Assembly (NCBI GenBank): GCA_013426805.1
Contig: JACDZG010000058.1
Span: 1 to 42,453, forward strand
Length of the DNA stretch: 42,453 nt
Direction: 5' to 3'
Source: Chromatiaceae bacterium
Lineage (GTDB): Bacteria; Pseudomonadota; Gammaproteobacteria; Chromatiales; Chromatiaceae
The notes under the pieces were generated by a model. That model was given only the letters and a program-made list of their open reading frames with translations. It had not been told where the DNA came from and ran no database searches. Made by a program: the position numbers and the translations under genes. Positions 33,766 through 42,102 of this stretch are shown here, in pieces; the first letter of the stretch is position 1; each line of letters begins with the position of its first letter.

Positions 33766-35855
33766 GCCTCGATCTGCGTCAGTTTCACGGGATCTTCTTC
33801 GAGGAGAGCTTCGAGGCAATCGACACCATGGAGTCGATTCTGGTCGCCGCCGCCGGGCGGATCGTCGATATGGACGCCATCAACGCCTTATTCCGCGCGG
33901 CCCATTCGATGAAAGGCGGCAGCGCGACCTTCGGCTTCCAAGAACTCACCGACTTTACCCATCGGATGGAGACGCTGCTGGATCAGGTTCGCCACGGTCA
34001 GCGGCCCCTGGATACAACCTTGATTGAGGTCCTGCTCAAGGCGGTCGATACGGCGCGGACGATGCTCCGGGCCTTGCGCGCGGGCGACCAGCCGAGCCTG
34101 GAGGAACTGGCCGGCGCCGATCTGGCGCTGCGCGGTTTGTTGGAGCAGGCGGACCCGATCGCCGCGGCCCCCTTGGGCGATGCGCCGGGTCGGCCGGCAC
34201 CGGCGGCGGTGTCGGCGCGTGTGGAGCCGGACGCCGAATCAGACCGGCTCACGACAACGCCGCCCGCGGCCGGTTGGCGCATCCGCTTCCGACCGCAGCG
34301 GGACCTGCTGACCAAGGGGAATGACGTGGTCCTGATGGTGCGGGAATTGGCTCGGTTCGGTCCATTGCGGGTGCACGCCGAACTCGACCAGTTACCGACC
34401 CTGACGGATCTGGTGGTGCAGGAGTGCCATCTGTCCTGGACCTTTGATCTGGAAGCAGACCCGGGTGAGAACGACTTGCGTGAAGTGTTCGCCTGGGTGG
34501 CCGACGTGTGCGATTTGGACCTGATCCCATTGGCGGTCGCGGGAGCGCCGACAGGCGAGCCCGTTGTCGACCGGCCCGTGGAGCCGACGCAATCGGATCC
34601 GGAGCAGATCTCCGCTGCCGATCGCGCGACCGATTCGGCTCAGTACGCCGCCGATCCCGGTCAGCAACCGGCGGCGGTTCGCAACGGCTCGATCCGGGTG
34701 AGTACCGGAAAGATCGATGCCCTGGTCGATCTGGTCGGCGAACTGGTCATCACGCAATCCATGTTGCTGCGGCTCGCTGCCGCGGTGGGGCCGACGGGAG
34801 AGTCTCTGCGTCAAGGCATGGCTCAGTTGGAGCGCAACACCCGCGATTTGCAGGAGCACGTGCTGTCGATCCGGATGCTACCGATCGGCTATCTGTTCAA
34901 CCGCTTTCCGCGTCTGGTCCATGACCTGGCACAGACCCTCGGCAAGCCGGTGCAGCTCCGGATCGAGGGTGAGCAGACCGAACTGGACAAGCGCTTGACT
35001 GAACTGTTGGCCGATCCGCTCACGCACCTGTTGCGTAATGCCATGGATCATGGCATCGAACCACCGCAGGTACGCGCCGCGCGCGGCAAACCGCCGCTCG
35101 GCACCTTACGTCTGGCCGCTTCCCATCGGGGTGGTAGCGTGTTTATCGAGATCGGCGATGATGGGGCCGGGATCGACCAGCCGGCGGTCTTTGCCCGCGG
35201 TCGCGCTCTGGGCCTGATCACTGGGCCCGAGTCACCGGATGTCGAGCACCTGCTGCGGCTGCTCTGTCATCCCGGCCTTTCGACCGCCGACACGGTTACG
35301 GATCTGTCCGGGCGCGGGGTCGGTCTGGACGTCGTGGAGCGCAATATCCGGTCTCTGGGCGGGCGCCTGGAGTTGGCGACCGCGGTCGGGCAGGGGACGC
35401 GCTTCACCATCCGGATTCCGCTGACATTAGCCATTCTGGACGGCCAATTGATCCGCGTCGGCGCCCAGGTCTACATCCTGCCGCTGGTCTCCATTGTGGA
35501 AACGGTGCAGTTGGACCCCGCGCGGCTGCGCCTGCTGCCCGGCGGCCTGGAGGTCTACCGCGTGCGCGACCACCATCTGCCGGTGGTGCGGCTGGCGTCA
35601 TTGTTGGGTCAGTGCCCCGATGATGCGGCTCATGGGCGGCCCTTATTGGTGATCTGTGAGGTGGATGACGGTGACGTCGCGCTGCTCGTCGACGAACTGC
35701 TCGGTCAGCAGCAGATCGTCATCAAAGGTCTGGAGGGCAACTTCCGCAAGGTCCCCGGAGTCTCCGCCGCCACCGTGCTTGGTGATGGGCGGGTGGGGCT
35801 GATCCTTGACAGCACCGAACTGAAGCGCCTTGCCGGGGCGCGGGTCGGGGCCTAG
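33762..35855 (+). CDS. cheA: Chemotaxis histidine kinase CheA
   Basis: CheA autophosphorylates under receptor control and phosphorylates CheY. The 697 residues contain the P1 HPt domain with phospho-His48 in AAHSMKGGSATFGF; a P2-like domain at about 165-265 (WRIRFRPQRDLLTKGNDVVLMVREL); a variable linker; a P3 dimerisation helix pair (KIDALVDLVGELVITQSML); the HATPase domain with N-box HLLRNAMDHGIE, G1 GDDGAGI and G2 GRGVGLDVV; and a C-terminal CheW-like domain (ILDGQLIRVGAQVYILPL onward). All catalytic elements are present. No cheW, receptor, cheR or cheB follows; the convergent cpoB gene comes next, so the chemosensory operon is cut short here. Confidence 0.96.
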   Translation: MSLDLRQFHGIFFEESFEAIDTMESILVAAAGRIVDMDAINALFRAAHSMKGGSATFGFQELTDFTHRMETLLDQVRHGQRPLDTTLIEVLLKAVDTARTMLRALRAGDQPSLEELAGADLALRGLLEQADPIAAAPLGDAPGRPAPAAVSARVEPDAESDRLTTTPPAAGWRIRFRPQRDLLTKGNDVVLMVRELARFGPLRVHAELDQLPTLTDLVVQECHLSWTFDLEADPGENDLREVFAWVADVCDLDLIPLAVAGAPTGEPVVDRPVEPTQSDPEQISAADRATDSAQYAADPGQQPAAVRNGSIRVSTGKIDALVDLVGELVITQSMLLRLAAAVGPTGESLRQGMAQLERNTRDLQEHVLSIRMLPIGYLFNRFPRLVHDLAQTLGKPVQLRIEGEQTELDKRLTELLADPLTHLLRNAMDHGIEPPQVRAARGKPPLGTLRLAASHRGGSVFIEIGDDGAGIDQPAVFARGRALGLITGPESPDVEHLLRLLCHPGLSTADTVTDLSGRGVGLDVVERNIRSLGGRLELATAVGQGTRFTIRIPLTLAILDGQLIRVGAQVYILPLVSIVETVQLDPARLRLLPGGLEVYRVRDHHLPVVRLASLLGQCPDDAAHGRPLLVICEVDDGDVALLVDELLGQQQIVIKGLEGNFRKVPGVSAATVLGDGRVGLILDSTELKRLAGARVGA

Positions 35856-35895
35856 GCGGATTCGGGAGCGCGTCGTGATTGTCGAAAATCGCCTT

Positions 35896-35920
35896 AGCCT
35901 TGGATCGGCCGGCCAAGGCT
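35896..35920. terminator. Hairpin between convergent cheA and cpoB
   Basis: AGCCTTGG (35896-35903) pairs perfectly with CCAAGGCT (35913-35920) across a nine-base loop. A second small stem, TTTGG/CCAAA, lies at 35926-35938. Both sit in the 133-base gap between converging genes, a natural place for transcription to end in either direction. No strong U-tract is visible. Confidence 0.45.
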
Positions 35921-35988
35921 GAAGCTTTGGACTCCAAACGGGTTGGCCAGCGAGCCCCCCGACTCGCATCCCGCATCGTCACCCCGGC

Positions 35989-36879
35989 TTAGCGGACGGC
36001 CGAATCGCCTGCCTTCGGCTCCCGTGCGATCTTCGCCAGCCGTCCCTGGGCCAGACGCGCCTCGGTGCTGTCCGGGTACCTGGCGATGACTTGCTTGAGT
36101 GCCGTGCGCGCCTGGTCCCAGGCTTCCTGCTCGTACTGGATGTAGCCGATCTTCAGGAGCGCCCCCGGAACCTTGGCGCTGGTGGGGTGCAACTGCACCA
36201 GCCGGTCGAACTCGGCCAGCGCCGCCGGGTAGTTGCGCTGCACGTAATAGGTCTCGGCCAGCCAGTAACGGGCATTGTCGGTAAATTGGCCTTGCGGATA
36301 GGTCCGCAGAACCTCATTGAACGCCTCGACGGCCTGCGGATATTTGCGCTGTTTCAGGAGTTCAAAAGCGGTGCCGTAAGCATCGCGCTCACTGACGCCC
36401 GTGGTCTCCGGGCTGGGCAGGGAAGGGATGCCGACCGCGCGCGGGGAGGAGGGGACCGGTGCCGTTACCGGTGCCGGTTCCTCGCTGCCGACCGGGGGCT
36501 TGAGCTCCGTGCCGGCGGCATTGATCGCGCCGCCCGGTTGGGCGGCGGTTCCCACCTCTGACGCCTCGGGCGTCGCGGCGGTGTTGGCGGGGGCGGTGCC
36601 GTCCTTACCGGGTCCCAGGCGCGCATCGATGTCCATATACTGATCGCGCAACGTCCGCTGGAGCTTTTGGATCTCGAACTGCTGACTCTCCACGAGTCCG
36701 CGCAGCTCCTGCAACTCCTGCTGCAGTTGCTGCTGTTGGAGCATGAGTCCGGAGGCGCTTTGATTTTCCATGATCCGTTCGATGCGCGCCAGGCGGTCTT
36801 CAATGAGGGTATCGGCGGCATCGACAGCGGCCGCGCCAAGCGCGGTCATCAGGAGTAAGGCGTAAGGTACGTAACGCAT
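35989..36879 (-). CDS. cpoB: Cell-division coordinator CpoB (YbgF)
   Basis: CpoB is a periplasmic protein that links the Tol machine with peptidoglycan synthesis during outer-membrane constriction. The 296-residue product has a signal peptide (YVPYALLLMTALGAAAVDA), an N-terminal trimerising coiled coil rich in Gln and Leu (about 25-85), a Pro/Ala/Thr linker, and three C-terminal TPR repeats from about residue 180 (AYGTAFELLKQRKYPQAVEAFNEVL, RYWLAETYYVQRNYPAALAEF, LLKIGYIQYEQEAWDQARTAL). The start at 36879 places the signal peptide directly at the N-terminus; ATG 36897 would add six residues. It is the last gene of the tol-pal operon, 78 bases after pal. Confidence 0.94.
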   Translation of the reverse strand: MRYVPYALLLMTALGAAAVDAADTLIEDRLARIERIMENQSASGLMLQQQQLQQELQELRGLVESQQFEIQKLQRTLRDQYMDIDARLGPGKDGTAPANTAATPEASEVGTAAQPGGAINAAGTELKPPVGSEEPAPVTAPVPSSPRAVGIPSLPSPETTGVSERDAYGTAFELLKQRKYPQAVEAFNEVLRTYPQGQFTDNARYWLAETYYVQRNYPAALAEFDRLVQLHPTSAKVPGALLKIGYIQYEQEAWDQARTALKQVIARYPDSTEARLAQGRLAKIAREPKAGDSAVR

Positions 36880-36957
36880 AGTGTTTGTTTCGATCATTAG
36901 CGAGGTGTTGCCGCGACCCGACGAGCCGCCGGCCGTGCCGGTCGGTGGACCCGGATC

Positions 36958-37518
36958 CTAATACTGGATCACCACCCGTCGGTTCAAGCGCCAGGCGTTG
37001 TCGTTATGGCCGGGGTCGGCGGGGCGTTCCTCGCCATAGCTCAGGGTGGTCAGTTGTCCCTGGGTCACACCCTCGGCGAGCATGAGTTGACGCACCGACT
37101 CGGCGCGTTGATCGCCCAGCGCCAGATTGTATTCACGGGTGCCACGCTCGTCCGTATTGCCCTCCAGGGTGACGCGCTGGCTGGTCGTGCTTCCCAGATA
37201 GGCCGAATGGGTGCGGATCACGTCCAGATACTGGGGCTTGATCTCGGCGCTGTCGTAGTCGAAGTAAATGGTGCGCTGATAGAGCGGGTTGGAGGGGTCC
37301 TCCCAGGGGCCGCGATAGGTCGGCCGCTGGGGCTCCGGGTTGGGTGTCGGGCTGGTCGCCGCGGTCGGCGGGAGCAGCGGTCGCGTGCTGGTCGGCGCCG
37401 GTTGCGTATCCGGCGGTGGCGGCGCGGTCGTCGCACAACCGACGCACAACAAGGTGGCGGCCACGGCGGCAGTGCCGAGCATCCGCGGGCGGGAGAACAG
37501 GTTCAGAATCGGTATCAC
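36958..37518 (-). CDS. pal: Peptidoglycan-associated lipoprotein
   Basis: Pal anchors the outer membrane to peptidoglycan and interacts with TolB. From a GTG at 37518 the 186-residue precursor has a lipoprotein signal peptide ending in the lipobox LCVGC, a Pro/Thr-rich linker, and an OmpA-like domain from about residue 75 (IYFDYDSAEIKPQYLDVIRTHSAYL, TLEGNTDERGTREYNLALGDQRAESVR, YGEERP, NRRVVIQY). GTG 37518 is preferred because GAGG lies nine bases upstream and the signal peptide is complete; ATG 37482 would shorten the N-region. The tolB stop is 11 bases upstream, so translation is likely coupled. Confidence 0.96.
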   Translation of the reverse strand: MIPILNLFSRPRMLGTAAVAATLLCVGCATTAPPPPDTQPAPTSTRPLLPPTAATSPTPNPEPQRPTYRGPWEDPSNPLYQRTIYFDYDSAEIKPQYLDVIRTHSAYLGSTTSQRVTLEGNTDERGTREYNLALGDQRAESVRQLMLAEGVTQGQLTTLSYGEERPADPGHNDNAWRLNRRVVIQY

Positions 37519-37529
37519 GGGGGAGATCC

Positions 37530-38921
37530 TCACTTCATCATCGGCGACCAAGCCGGCTCGCGCACCTCGCCGGCGTCCTGGGACAGGCGCTGATTGCCGC
37601 CGCCTTCCACGGCGGCTGCCGCAAGCACCCCGCGTCCACCGGCAATCGTAGCGTAAATCACCATGCTGCCGTTCGGGGCGAAGCTCGGCGACTCGTCAAG
37701 ACTGCCGTTGCTCAAGACGCGGGTGTAGCCGCGCTGCAAGTCCAGCACGGCGATGCGAAACTGGCCGTTGACCCGGCTTACCATGGTGATCGATTTGCCG
37801 TCCGGCGCGTAGGAGGCGCGGGCGTTGTAGTCGCCCTCGGCGCTGATGCGCTCGGCCGCACCGCCGTTTGCGGCCATGCGGTAGATCTGCGGACTGCCGC
37901 CGCGGTCGGACGTAAAGACGATCTGACTGCCGTCCGGGGACCAGGCGGGCTCGGTGTCGATGGCGAAGTGATCCGTCAGTTGGGTCAGTTCCCGACTCAG
38001 CAGATCAAGGGCATAGATGTTGGCATTGCCGTCCTTGGACAGCGTCATGGCCAGCCGCTGACCGTCCGGGGAGAAGGCCGGCGAGCCGTTGATGCCCGGA
38101 AAACTGGCGACCAGATCGCGCCGGCCGCTGCCCAGATCCTGCACATAGATGGCGGCACGCCGGTTCTCGAACGAGACATAGGCCAGTCGCCGCCCGTCGG
38201 GTGACCAGGCCGGCGACATCAGCGGATCGTTGGACGAGACGATGGTTTGGGGGTTGTACCCGTCGGCATCGGCCACGCGCAGGGTGACGGTCTGGTTGTC
38301 GCCGCGGCCGTTGGAGGTGATGTAGGCGATCCGGGTGGCGGCCACGCCGGGCGCACCGGTGAGCTTCTCGTAGATCTGGTCGGCGATGCGATGCGCGGTG
38401 AGACGCAGACCGCCGGCGGTGGTGCTCAGGCTCGCCGAGCCGATCTGGTTGCCGCGAAACACATCATAGAGGACATAGCTCACCCGATAGCCTTCGCCCT
38501 CCTGCTCCACCCGGCCGATGACCAGGTTGTTCATATTCAGCAGGCTCCAGTCACGCAGGTCGACCTCCGCCGGGGTGCTGGGCATGGCGAGCATGTCGCG
38601 GGTGGGCATGGGCCGGAATTTGCCGCTGCGGGTCAGGTCGGCGGCGATCACGCCCGCCACGTCCTCCTTGGGGATCAGGCCATCGGACACGCCGAAGGGA
38701 ACTATCGCGATCGGCTGGGCGGCCTCGACGCCGCCCGTCACCTCGATGGTCAGCCGCGCCTGTGCCGCCATGGGGAGCATCAGGGCACTCACTGTACCTA
38801 AGGTGAAAATGGCGACGAGTCGCACCGCACGCCGCACCGTCACGCGCATGGACGTCGATAACGACGGTCGCCGGAACTGCGCGCGCGTGGAAGGATTGCG
38901 CCGGGTGTCGATGTCGGTCAT
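37530..38921 (-). CDS. tolB: Tol-Pal system beta-propeller protein TolB
   Basis: TolB is a periplasmic protein that contacts Pal, TolA and outer-membrane proteins during cell constriction. The 463-residue precursor has an N-terminal domain (IAIVPFGVSDGLIPKEDVAGVIAADLTRSGKF) and a beta-propeller with repeated SPDG-type blades (SPDGRRLAYVSF, SPDGQRLAM, SPDGSQIVFTSDRGG, APDGKSITM, APNGSMVIYAT). Start 38921 (MTDIDTRR) is chosen for AGAGG five bases upstream. It gives a long N-region before the signal helix; ATG 38849 (MRVTVRRAV) would give a more ordinary signal peptide but lacks a ribosome binding site. Gene order tolA-tolB-pal is standard. Confidence 0.96.
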   Translation of the reverse strand: MTDIDTRRNPSTRAQFRRPSLSTSMRVTVRRAVRLVAIFTLGTVSALMLPMAAQARLTIEVTGGVEAAQPIAIVPFGVSDGLIPKEDVAGVIAADLTRSGKFRPMPTRDMLAMPSTPAEVDLRDWSLLNMNNLVIGRVEQEGEGYRVSYVLYDVFRGNQIGSASLSTTAGGLRLTAHRIADQIYEKLTGAPGVAATRIAYITSNGRGDNQTVTLRVADADGYNPQTIVSSNDPLMSPAWSPDGRRLAYVSFENRRAAIYVQDLGSGRRDLVASFPGINGSPAFSPDGQRLAMTLSKDGNANIYALDLLSRELTQLTDHFAIDTEPAWSPDGSQIVFTSDRGGSPQIYRMAANGGAAERISAEGDYNARASYAPDGKSITMVSRVNGQFRIAVLDLQRGYTRVLSNGSLDESPSFAPNGSMVIYATIAGGRGVLAAAAVEGGGNQRLSQDAGEVREPAWSPMMK

Positions 38922-39015
38922 CAAAGCCTCTGCCTGATGGCTTATGTCGCGAGTCGTTGCGTTCATTTGCGGCGAATGCTCTGGCTGAAATCAATGGCCG
39001 GAAGTGGCGGTCGCA

Positions 39016-40293
39016 TCAGGGCGAAAACTTGAGATTGAACTCGCGGAACCGCTCGAAGGCGGGACCCGAGGGCACCGGGATCGGCGAGGCATTGTACACG
39101 GCTGCTATCACCGATTGATCGAAAGCGGTGTTGCCGCTGGATCGCACCACGCTGACCGAGTTCGGGACCAGGTCGCCGCCCGGCATCAGGCGCAGCGAGA
39201 CCACCGTGACCAGTTCGCCCATGAGGGTCGGCGGGCGCACCCAGAATTGCCGGACCTTGTCCCTGATCACCGGGATGTAGCGGTCCACCTCCTTGGCGAA
39301 CTGATCGGTGGATGACTGTGCGTCGGGATCGGACTCGCGCGTGCGCTGGGCCGCCGCCATCGCCGGACGCTGCCGTTCCTCCTGCTCCAGCAGACGCGCC
39401 TCCGCGTCGATCTGCTGCAAGGACTCCTCCTGCGCCAGGCGTCGCTCTTCTTCCGCGGCCATGCGCTCGGCTTCAGCCTGGAGCTTAAGCTGCCGCGCGG
39501 CCGCCTGACGCTGCCGTTCGACCTCGGCCAACTGCTCCTGTTCCTTGCGGATGCGTTCGCGTTCTGACGTCATGCGCCGCGCCGCGTCCTCGGCCTCGCG
39601 CTGGGCTGCCGCGGCCTTGGCGGCAGCGGCTTGCGCCTCGCGTTCTTCGGCCGCCTGCCGTTTGGCCAGGACCTCGGCCTCGCGGCGCGCCTGGGCCTGG
39701 GCCCGACGTTCGGCTTCCGCGGCCTGACGGCGTGCTTCCTCAGCCGCGCGCTCCTGAGCGGCGAGGTCGGCGGCGCGGCGGGCTTGGGCTTCCGCCCGCT
39801 GGCGGGCTTGCACTTCGGCCTGCCGCTTCGCCAGGGCCTCGGCCTCGCGCTGCGCTGCCGCCGCGCGCTCGGCCGCGACCGCCGCCTGACGGTCAGCCTC
39901 TTGTTCGGCCTCTTGTTCGGCCAGGCGTTGCGCATCCAGTTCCGCCTGGCGCTGCGTCGCTTGCTCGGCCTGCCGCTGCGCCGCCACGTCCGCCGCGCGT
40001 TGGGCAGCCGCGGTGTCCACGGCAGGCGGCGGGACCGGCGCGGGTGGCGTCGGGGCCCGCTCCTGGGGCTTCTTGTCGGCGGCCTTGCGTGGCTGATCGG
40101 CCTGGAGTCGGGAGGTCAACTCCTCCAGGGCGCGTTCTCCCAGAATGGTTGCCTGGACCACCTTGGGCTTCTGCCCACCCTCGCTCGGGTCCTCGATGAA
40201 CCGGACACTGACGAACAGCAGCACGGCGAACAGCAGGTGCAGCCCCAGCGACCAATAGAGTGCGCGCGGGTTGCGGCGCAGGACTTGCCACAT
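39016..40293 (-). CDS. tolA: Tol-Pal system protein TolA
   Basis: TolA spans the periplasm and transmits force from TolQR to TolB and Pal. The 425 residues comprise a membrane helix at about 14-34 (ALYWSLGLHLLFAVLLFVSVRF), a very long Ala/Gln/Glu/Arg-rich helical domain from about 60 to 330, and a C-terminal globular domain (YIPVIRDKVRQFWVRPP to TAFDQSVIAAVYNASPIP). The ATG at 40293 lies two bases after the tolR stop. The repetitive helix domain creates long open frames on the opposite strand, which are artefacts of its composition. Confidence 0.95.
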   Translation of the reverse strand: MWQVLRRNPRALYWSLGLHLLFAVLLFVSVRFIEDPSEGGQKPKVVQATILGERALEELTSRLQADQPRKAADKKPQERAPTPPAPVPPPAVDTAAAQRAADVAAQRQAEQATQRQAELDAQRLAEQEAEQEADRQAAVAAERAAAAQREAEALAKRQAEVQARQRAEAQARRAADLAAQERAAEEARRQAAEAERRAQAQARREAEVLAKRQAAEEREAQAAAAKAAAAQREAEDAARRMTSERERIRKEQEQLAEVERQRQAAARQLKLQAEAERMAAEEERRLAQEESLQQIDAEARLLEQEERQRPAMAAAQRTRESDPDAQSSTDQFAKEVDRYIPVIRDKVRQFWVRPPTLMGELVTVVSLRLMPGGDLVPNSVSVVRSSGNTAFDQSVIAAVYNASPIPVPSGPAFERFREFNLKFSP

Positions 40294-40295
40294 GG

Positions 40296-40736
40296 TCAGG
40301 GTGCAGCGCGCAACGGCGGGGCGGTGATCAGCCCCACGTTCGTCGCCCCGGCATACTGGGCCGCCACCATCGCCCACAGGACCTTCTCGTAGGGAACCTC
40401 CTTATCGGCGCGCACCAGGATCGGGGTCTCGGGTTGGTACTCCAGCACCGTGCGCACGCGTTCGGCGATGATGCGCTCGGTGGCCGGTTGGTGCTTATCC
40501 TCACCGATATCAATGTAATAGTCGCCAAACTGGTCGACGGTGATGATCACCGACTCCACGGTGGGGCTGGGAATGCCGCCGGCCTTGGCCTGGGGCAGGT
40601 TGACCTTGACGCCCTGGGTGATCAGCGGGGCGGTGACCATGAAGATCACCAGCAGCACCAACATCACGTCGATGTAGGGCACCACGTTGATGTCGGACAT
40701 GGGTCGGCGGCGGTGGCGGCGGACGCGTTTCAGCAT
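40296..40736 (-). CDS. tolR: Tol-Pal system protein TolR
   Basis: TolR forms the proton-driven motor with TolQ. The 146-residue ExbD/TolR-type protein has a basic N-terminus (KRVRRHRRR), one membrane helix containing the essential proton-carrying Asp (INVVPYIDVMLVLLVIFMV), and a periplasmic domain ending in the VLWAMVAAQYAGATNVGLIT stretch. It starts six bases after the tolQ stop and ends two bases before tolA. Confidence 0.97.
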   Translation of the reverse strand: MLKRVRRHRRRPMSDINVVPYIDVMLVLLVIFMVTAPLITQGVKVNLPQAKAGGIPSPTVESVIITVDQFGDYYIDIGEDKHQPATERIIAERVRTVLEYQPETPILVRADKEVPYEKVLWAMVAAQYAGATNVGLITAPPLRAAP

Positions 40737-40742
40737 GATCGG

Positions 40743-41417
40743 TCAGCCGCGGCCCTGGCGCTGCAACAGGGTGGAGAATTCCTCCATGAACTCCTCGTAG
40801 CGGTTGTTGAGCCGCTCCACCTGATCGGAGTAGCGATTATAGGCGATGACCGCCGGGATGGCGGCGAACAGACCGATCGCGGTCGCCACCAGGGCCTCCG
40901 AGATGCCGGGGGCGACCAGCGCCAGGGTCGCCTGATCGACATTTCCCAGCGCGTGGAAGGCGTGCATGATGCCCCACACAGTGCCGAACAGACCCACATA
41001 GGGGCTGGTCGAGCCGACCGTGGCGAGGAAGGGCAGATTGGTGTCCAGCCGGTCCATCTCCCGGCTCAGCGCCACCCGCATGGAGCGCTCGGCACCCTGC
41101 AGCACCGCCATCATGTCGTTGCCGTCGACCTTGCGCAGCCGGACATACTCCTTGAAACCGGCGCGGAAGATGGTCGCCAGCCCCAGGTTGCCCTTCTCGT
41201 CGGCGCTGAGATCCTTGTAGAGCGCACTGAGATCCCCGCCGGACCAAAAGCGCTCCTCGAAATCATTGGCGCTCTTGCGCGCCTGACCGAGCACCCGCCC
41301 GCGATCCAGGATCATGGTCCAGGACACGACGGACGCCAGCACCAGCACCAACAGCACCAACTGCACCACGAAACTCGCGTGCAGGATCAGGTTCAACAGG
41401 GAAAGATCGGGACTCAT
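40743..41417 (-). CDS. tolQ: Tol-Pal system protein TolQ
   Basis: TolQ is the pentameric, three-helix inner-membrane subunit of the Tol motor, homologous to ExbB and MotA. The 224-residue product has a first helix at about 13-35 (LHASFVVQLVLLVLVLASVV), a cytoplasmic loop, and two further helices. The conserved TVGSTSPYVGLFGTVWGIMHAF and AIGLFAAIPAVIAYNRY contribute to the ion path. ATG 41417 gives the standard N-terminus (MSPDLSLLNLILHAS). No ybgC gene precedes it, although ybgC usually heads this operon. Confidence 0.97.
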   Translation of the reverse strand: MSPDLSLLNLILHASFVVQLVLLVLVLASVVSWTMILDRGRVLGQARKSANDFEERFWSGGDLSALYKDLSADEKGNLGLATIFRAGFKEYVRLRKVDGNDMMAVLQGAERSMRVALSREMDRLDTNLPFLATVGSTSPYVGLFGTVWGIMHAFHALGNVDQATLALVAPGISEALVATAIGLFAAIPAVIAYNRYSDQVERLNNRYEEFMEEFSTLLQRQGRG

Positions 41418-41742
41418 CTGCGCTTCTCTTGCAAGTGGCTCTGGCGTTCGGTCCGGCACCGGCCGCCAGGTCGGCCTTGGTCAGGGCGCGGAGCTTAACC
41501 GGAAACCGGGGGCTTTGCTGGCGAGGATGGATCGAGCGGCCTTTTGTCAGGCGGTTACGGACAATCAGCGGCGCCGCCAGGGGCAACCTGGGGGTGTTCG
41601 TGCCGGATGGCACCAGTTCCTCGTGTTGAAACGCATTTTCGCACGTCCCGGCGGCTTTGCGTTACAGCGACGTGGCCCAATGCCGCGCGGTGTTGCATCC
41701 ACAGGCCATGATCGCCGTTCCGACCACAGGGATCGGCCGGAT
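41418..41742. other. Spacer upstream of tolQ with no recognised gene
   Basis: This stretch should contain the tol operon promoter for the minus strand. I find no confident -10/-35 pair and no coding sequence: open frames here on both strands have Arg- and Ser-rich compositions that look like noise. ybgC, expected at this place, is absent. Confidence 0.4.
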
Positions 41743-41790
41743 TTATCCACAGATGTCACAGATGAACACAGATGAAGAAGAACATCTGTG
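41743..41790. repeat. CACAGATG short repeats with an inverted copy and a DnaA-box-like sequence
   Basis: CACAGATG occurs at 41748-41755, 41757-41764 and 41767-41774, spaced nine to ten bases apart, and its inverse CATCTGTG at 41783-41790. The first copy is overlapped by TTATCCACA (41743-41751), identical to the DnaA box consensus. The spacing places the copies on one face of the helix. It marks the edge of a decayed gene, so it may be a repeat or recombination remnant rather than a functional site. Confidence 0.6.
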
Positions 41791-42054
41791 TCGGCGATAC
41801 CCGCCTGCATCCCTGGACTGAGGACGCCTGGCAGACGCGCGGGGCCGACGGCGTGCTGACCGGTCTGCTCGGACACTGGAGTCTGAACAGCCCGACACGG
41901 CTGGTGCTGATGCTCGACGAGGTCGATGCCCTGGATCGAACCGATGCCGGCGGGCACCCTGATGGACGCGGTACCGGAAGACGACCGCCAATATCTGGTG
42001 GATCTGGGTCTGCTGCGGCGCGATGACGGCGGCGGAAAACCGCATGTCCGGTAG
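41772..42054 (+). pseudogene. AAA-type ATPase remnant with internal deletion and frameshift
   Basis: The first part (to about 41936) encodes TRGADGVLTGLLGHW and LVLMLDEVDAL, an N-terminal ATPase segment with a Walker B-like DE pair. In another frame from 41935 to the stop at 42052 the sequence reads IEPMPAGTLMDAVPEDDRQ followed by YLVDLGLLRRDDGGG. This resembles the C-terminal region of AAA-like ATP-binding proteins that I recall as common in purple sulfur bacteria. The two pieces meet at GATCGAACC, so most of the protein has been deleted and the frames no longer match. No P-loop is left. I infer a dead gene. Confidence 0.65.
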
Positions 42055-42061
42055 TGCAGGA

Positions 42062-42089
42062 GGGGTGACGGGCGCCATCCCGTCACCCC
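42062..42089. terminator. Strong hairpin between the ATPase remnant and the CARDB gene
   Basis: GGGGTGACGGG (42062-42072) pairs perfectly with CCCGTCACCCC (42079-42089) across a six-base loop. It lies just past the stop of the minus-strand CARDB gene. There is no T-tract on either strand, but the 11-base-pair stem in a convergent position is a likely transcript 3' end. Confidence 0.55.
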
Positions 42090-42102
42090 GACCCGAGCCG
42101 CC

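Noticed and set aside
39631-40392. Plus-strand open frame across tolA
   Set aside because: It is produced by the repetitive Ala/Gln/Glu codons of the TolA helix read backwards, giving Arg/Leu/Gly repeats.
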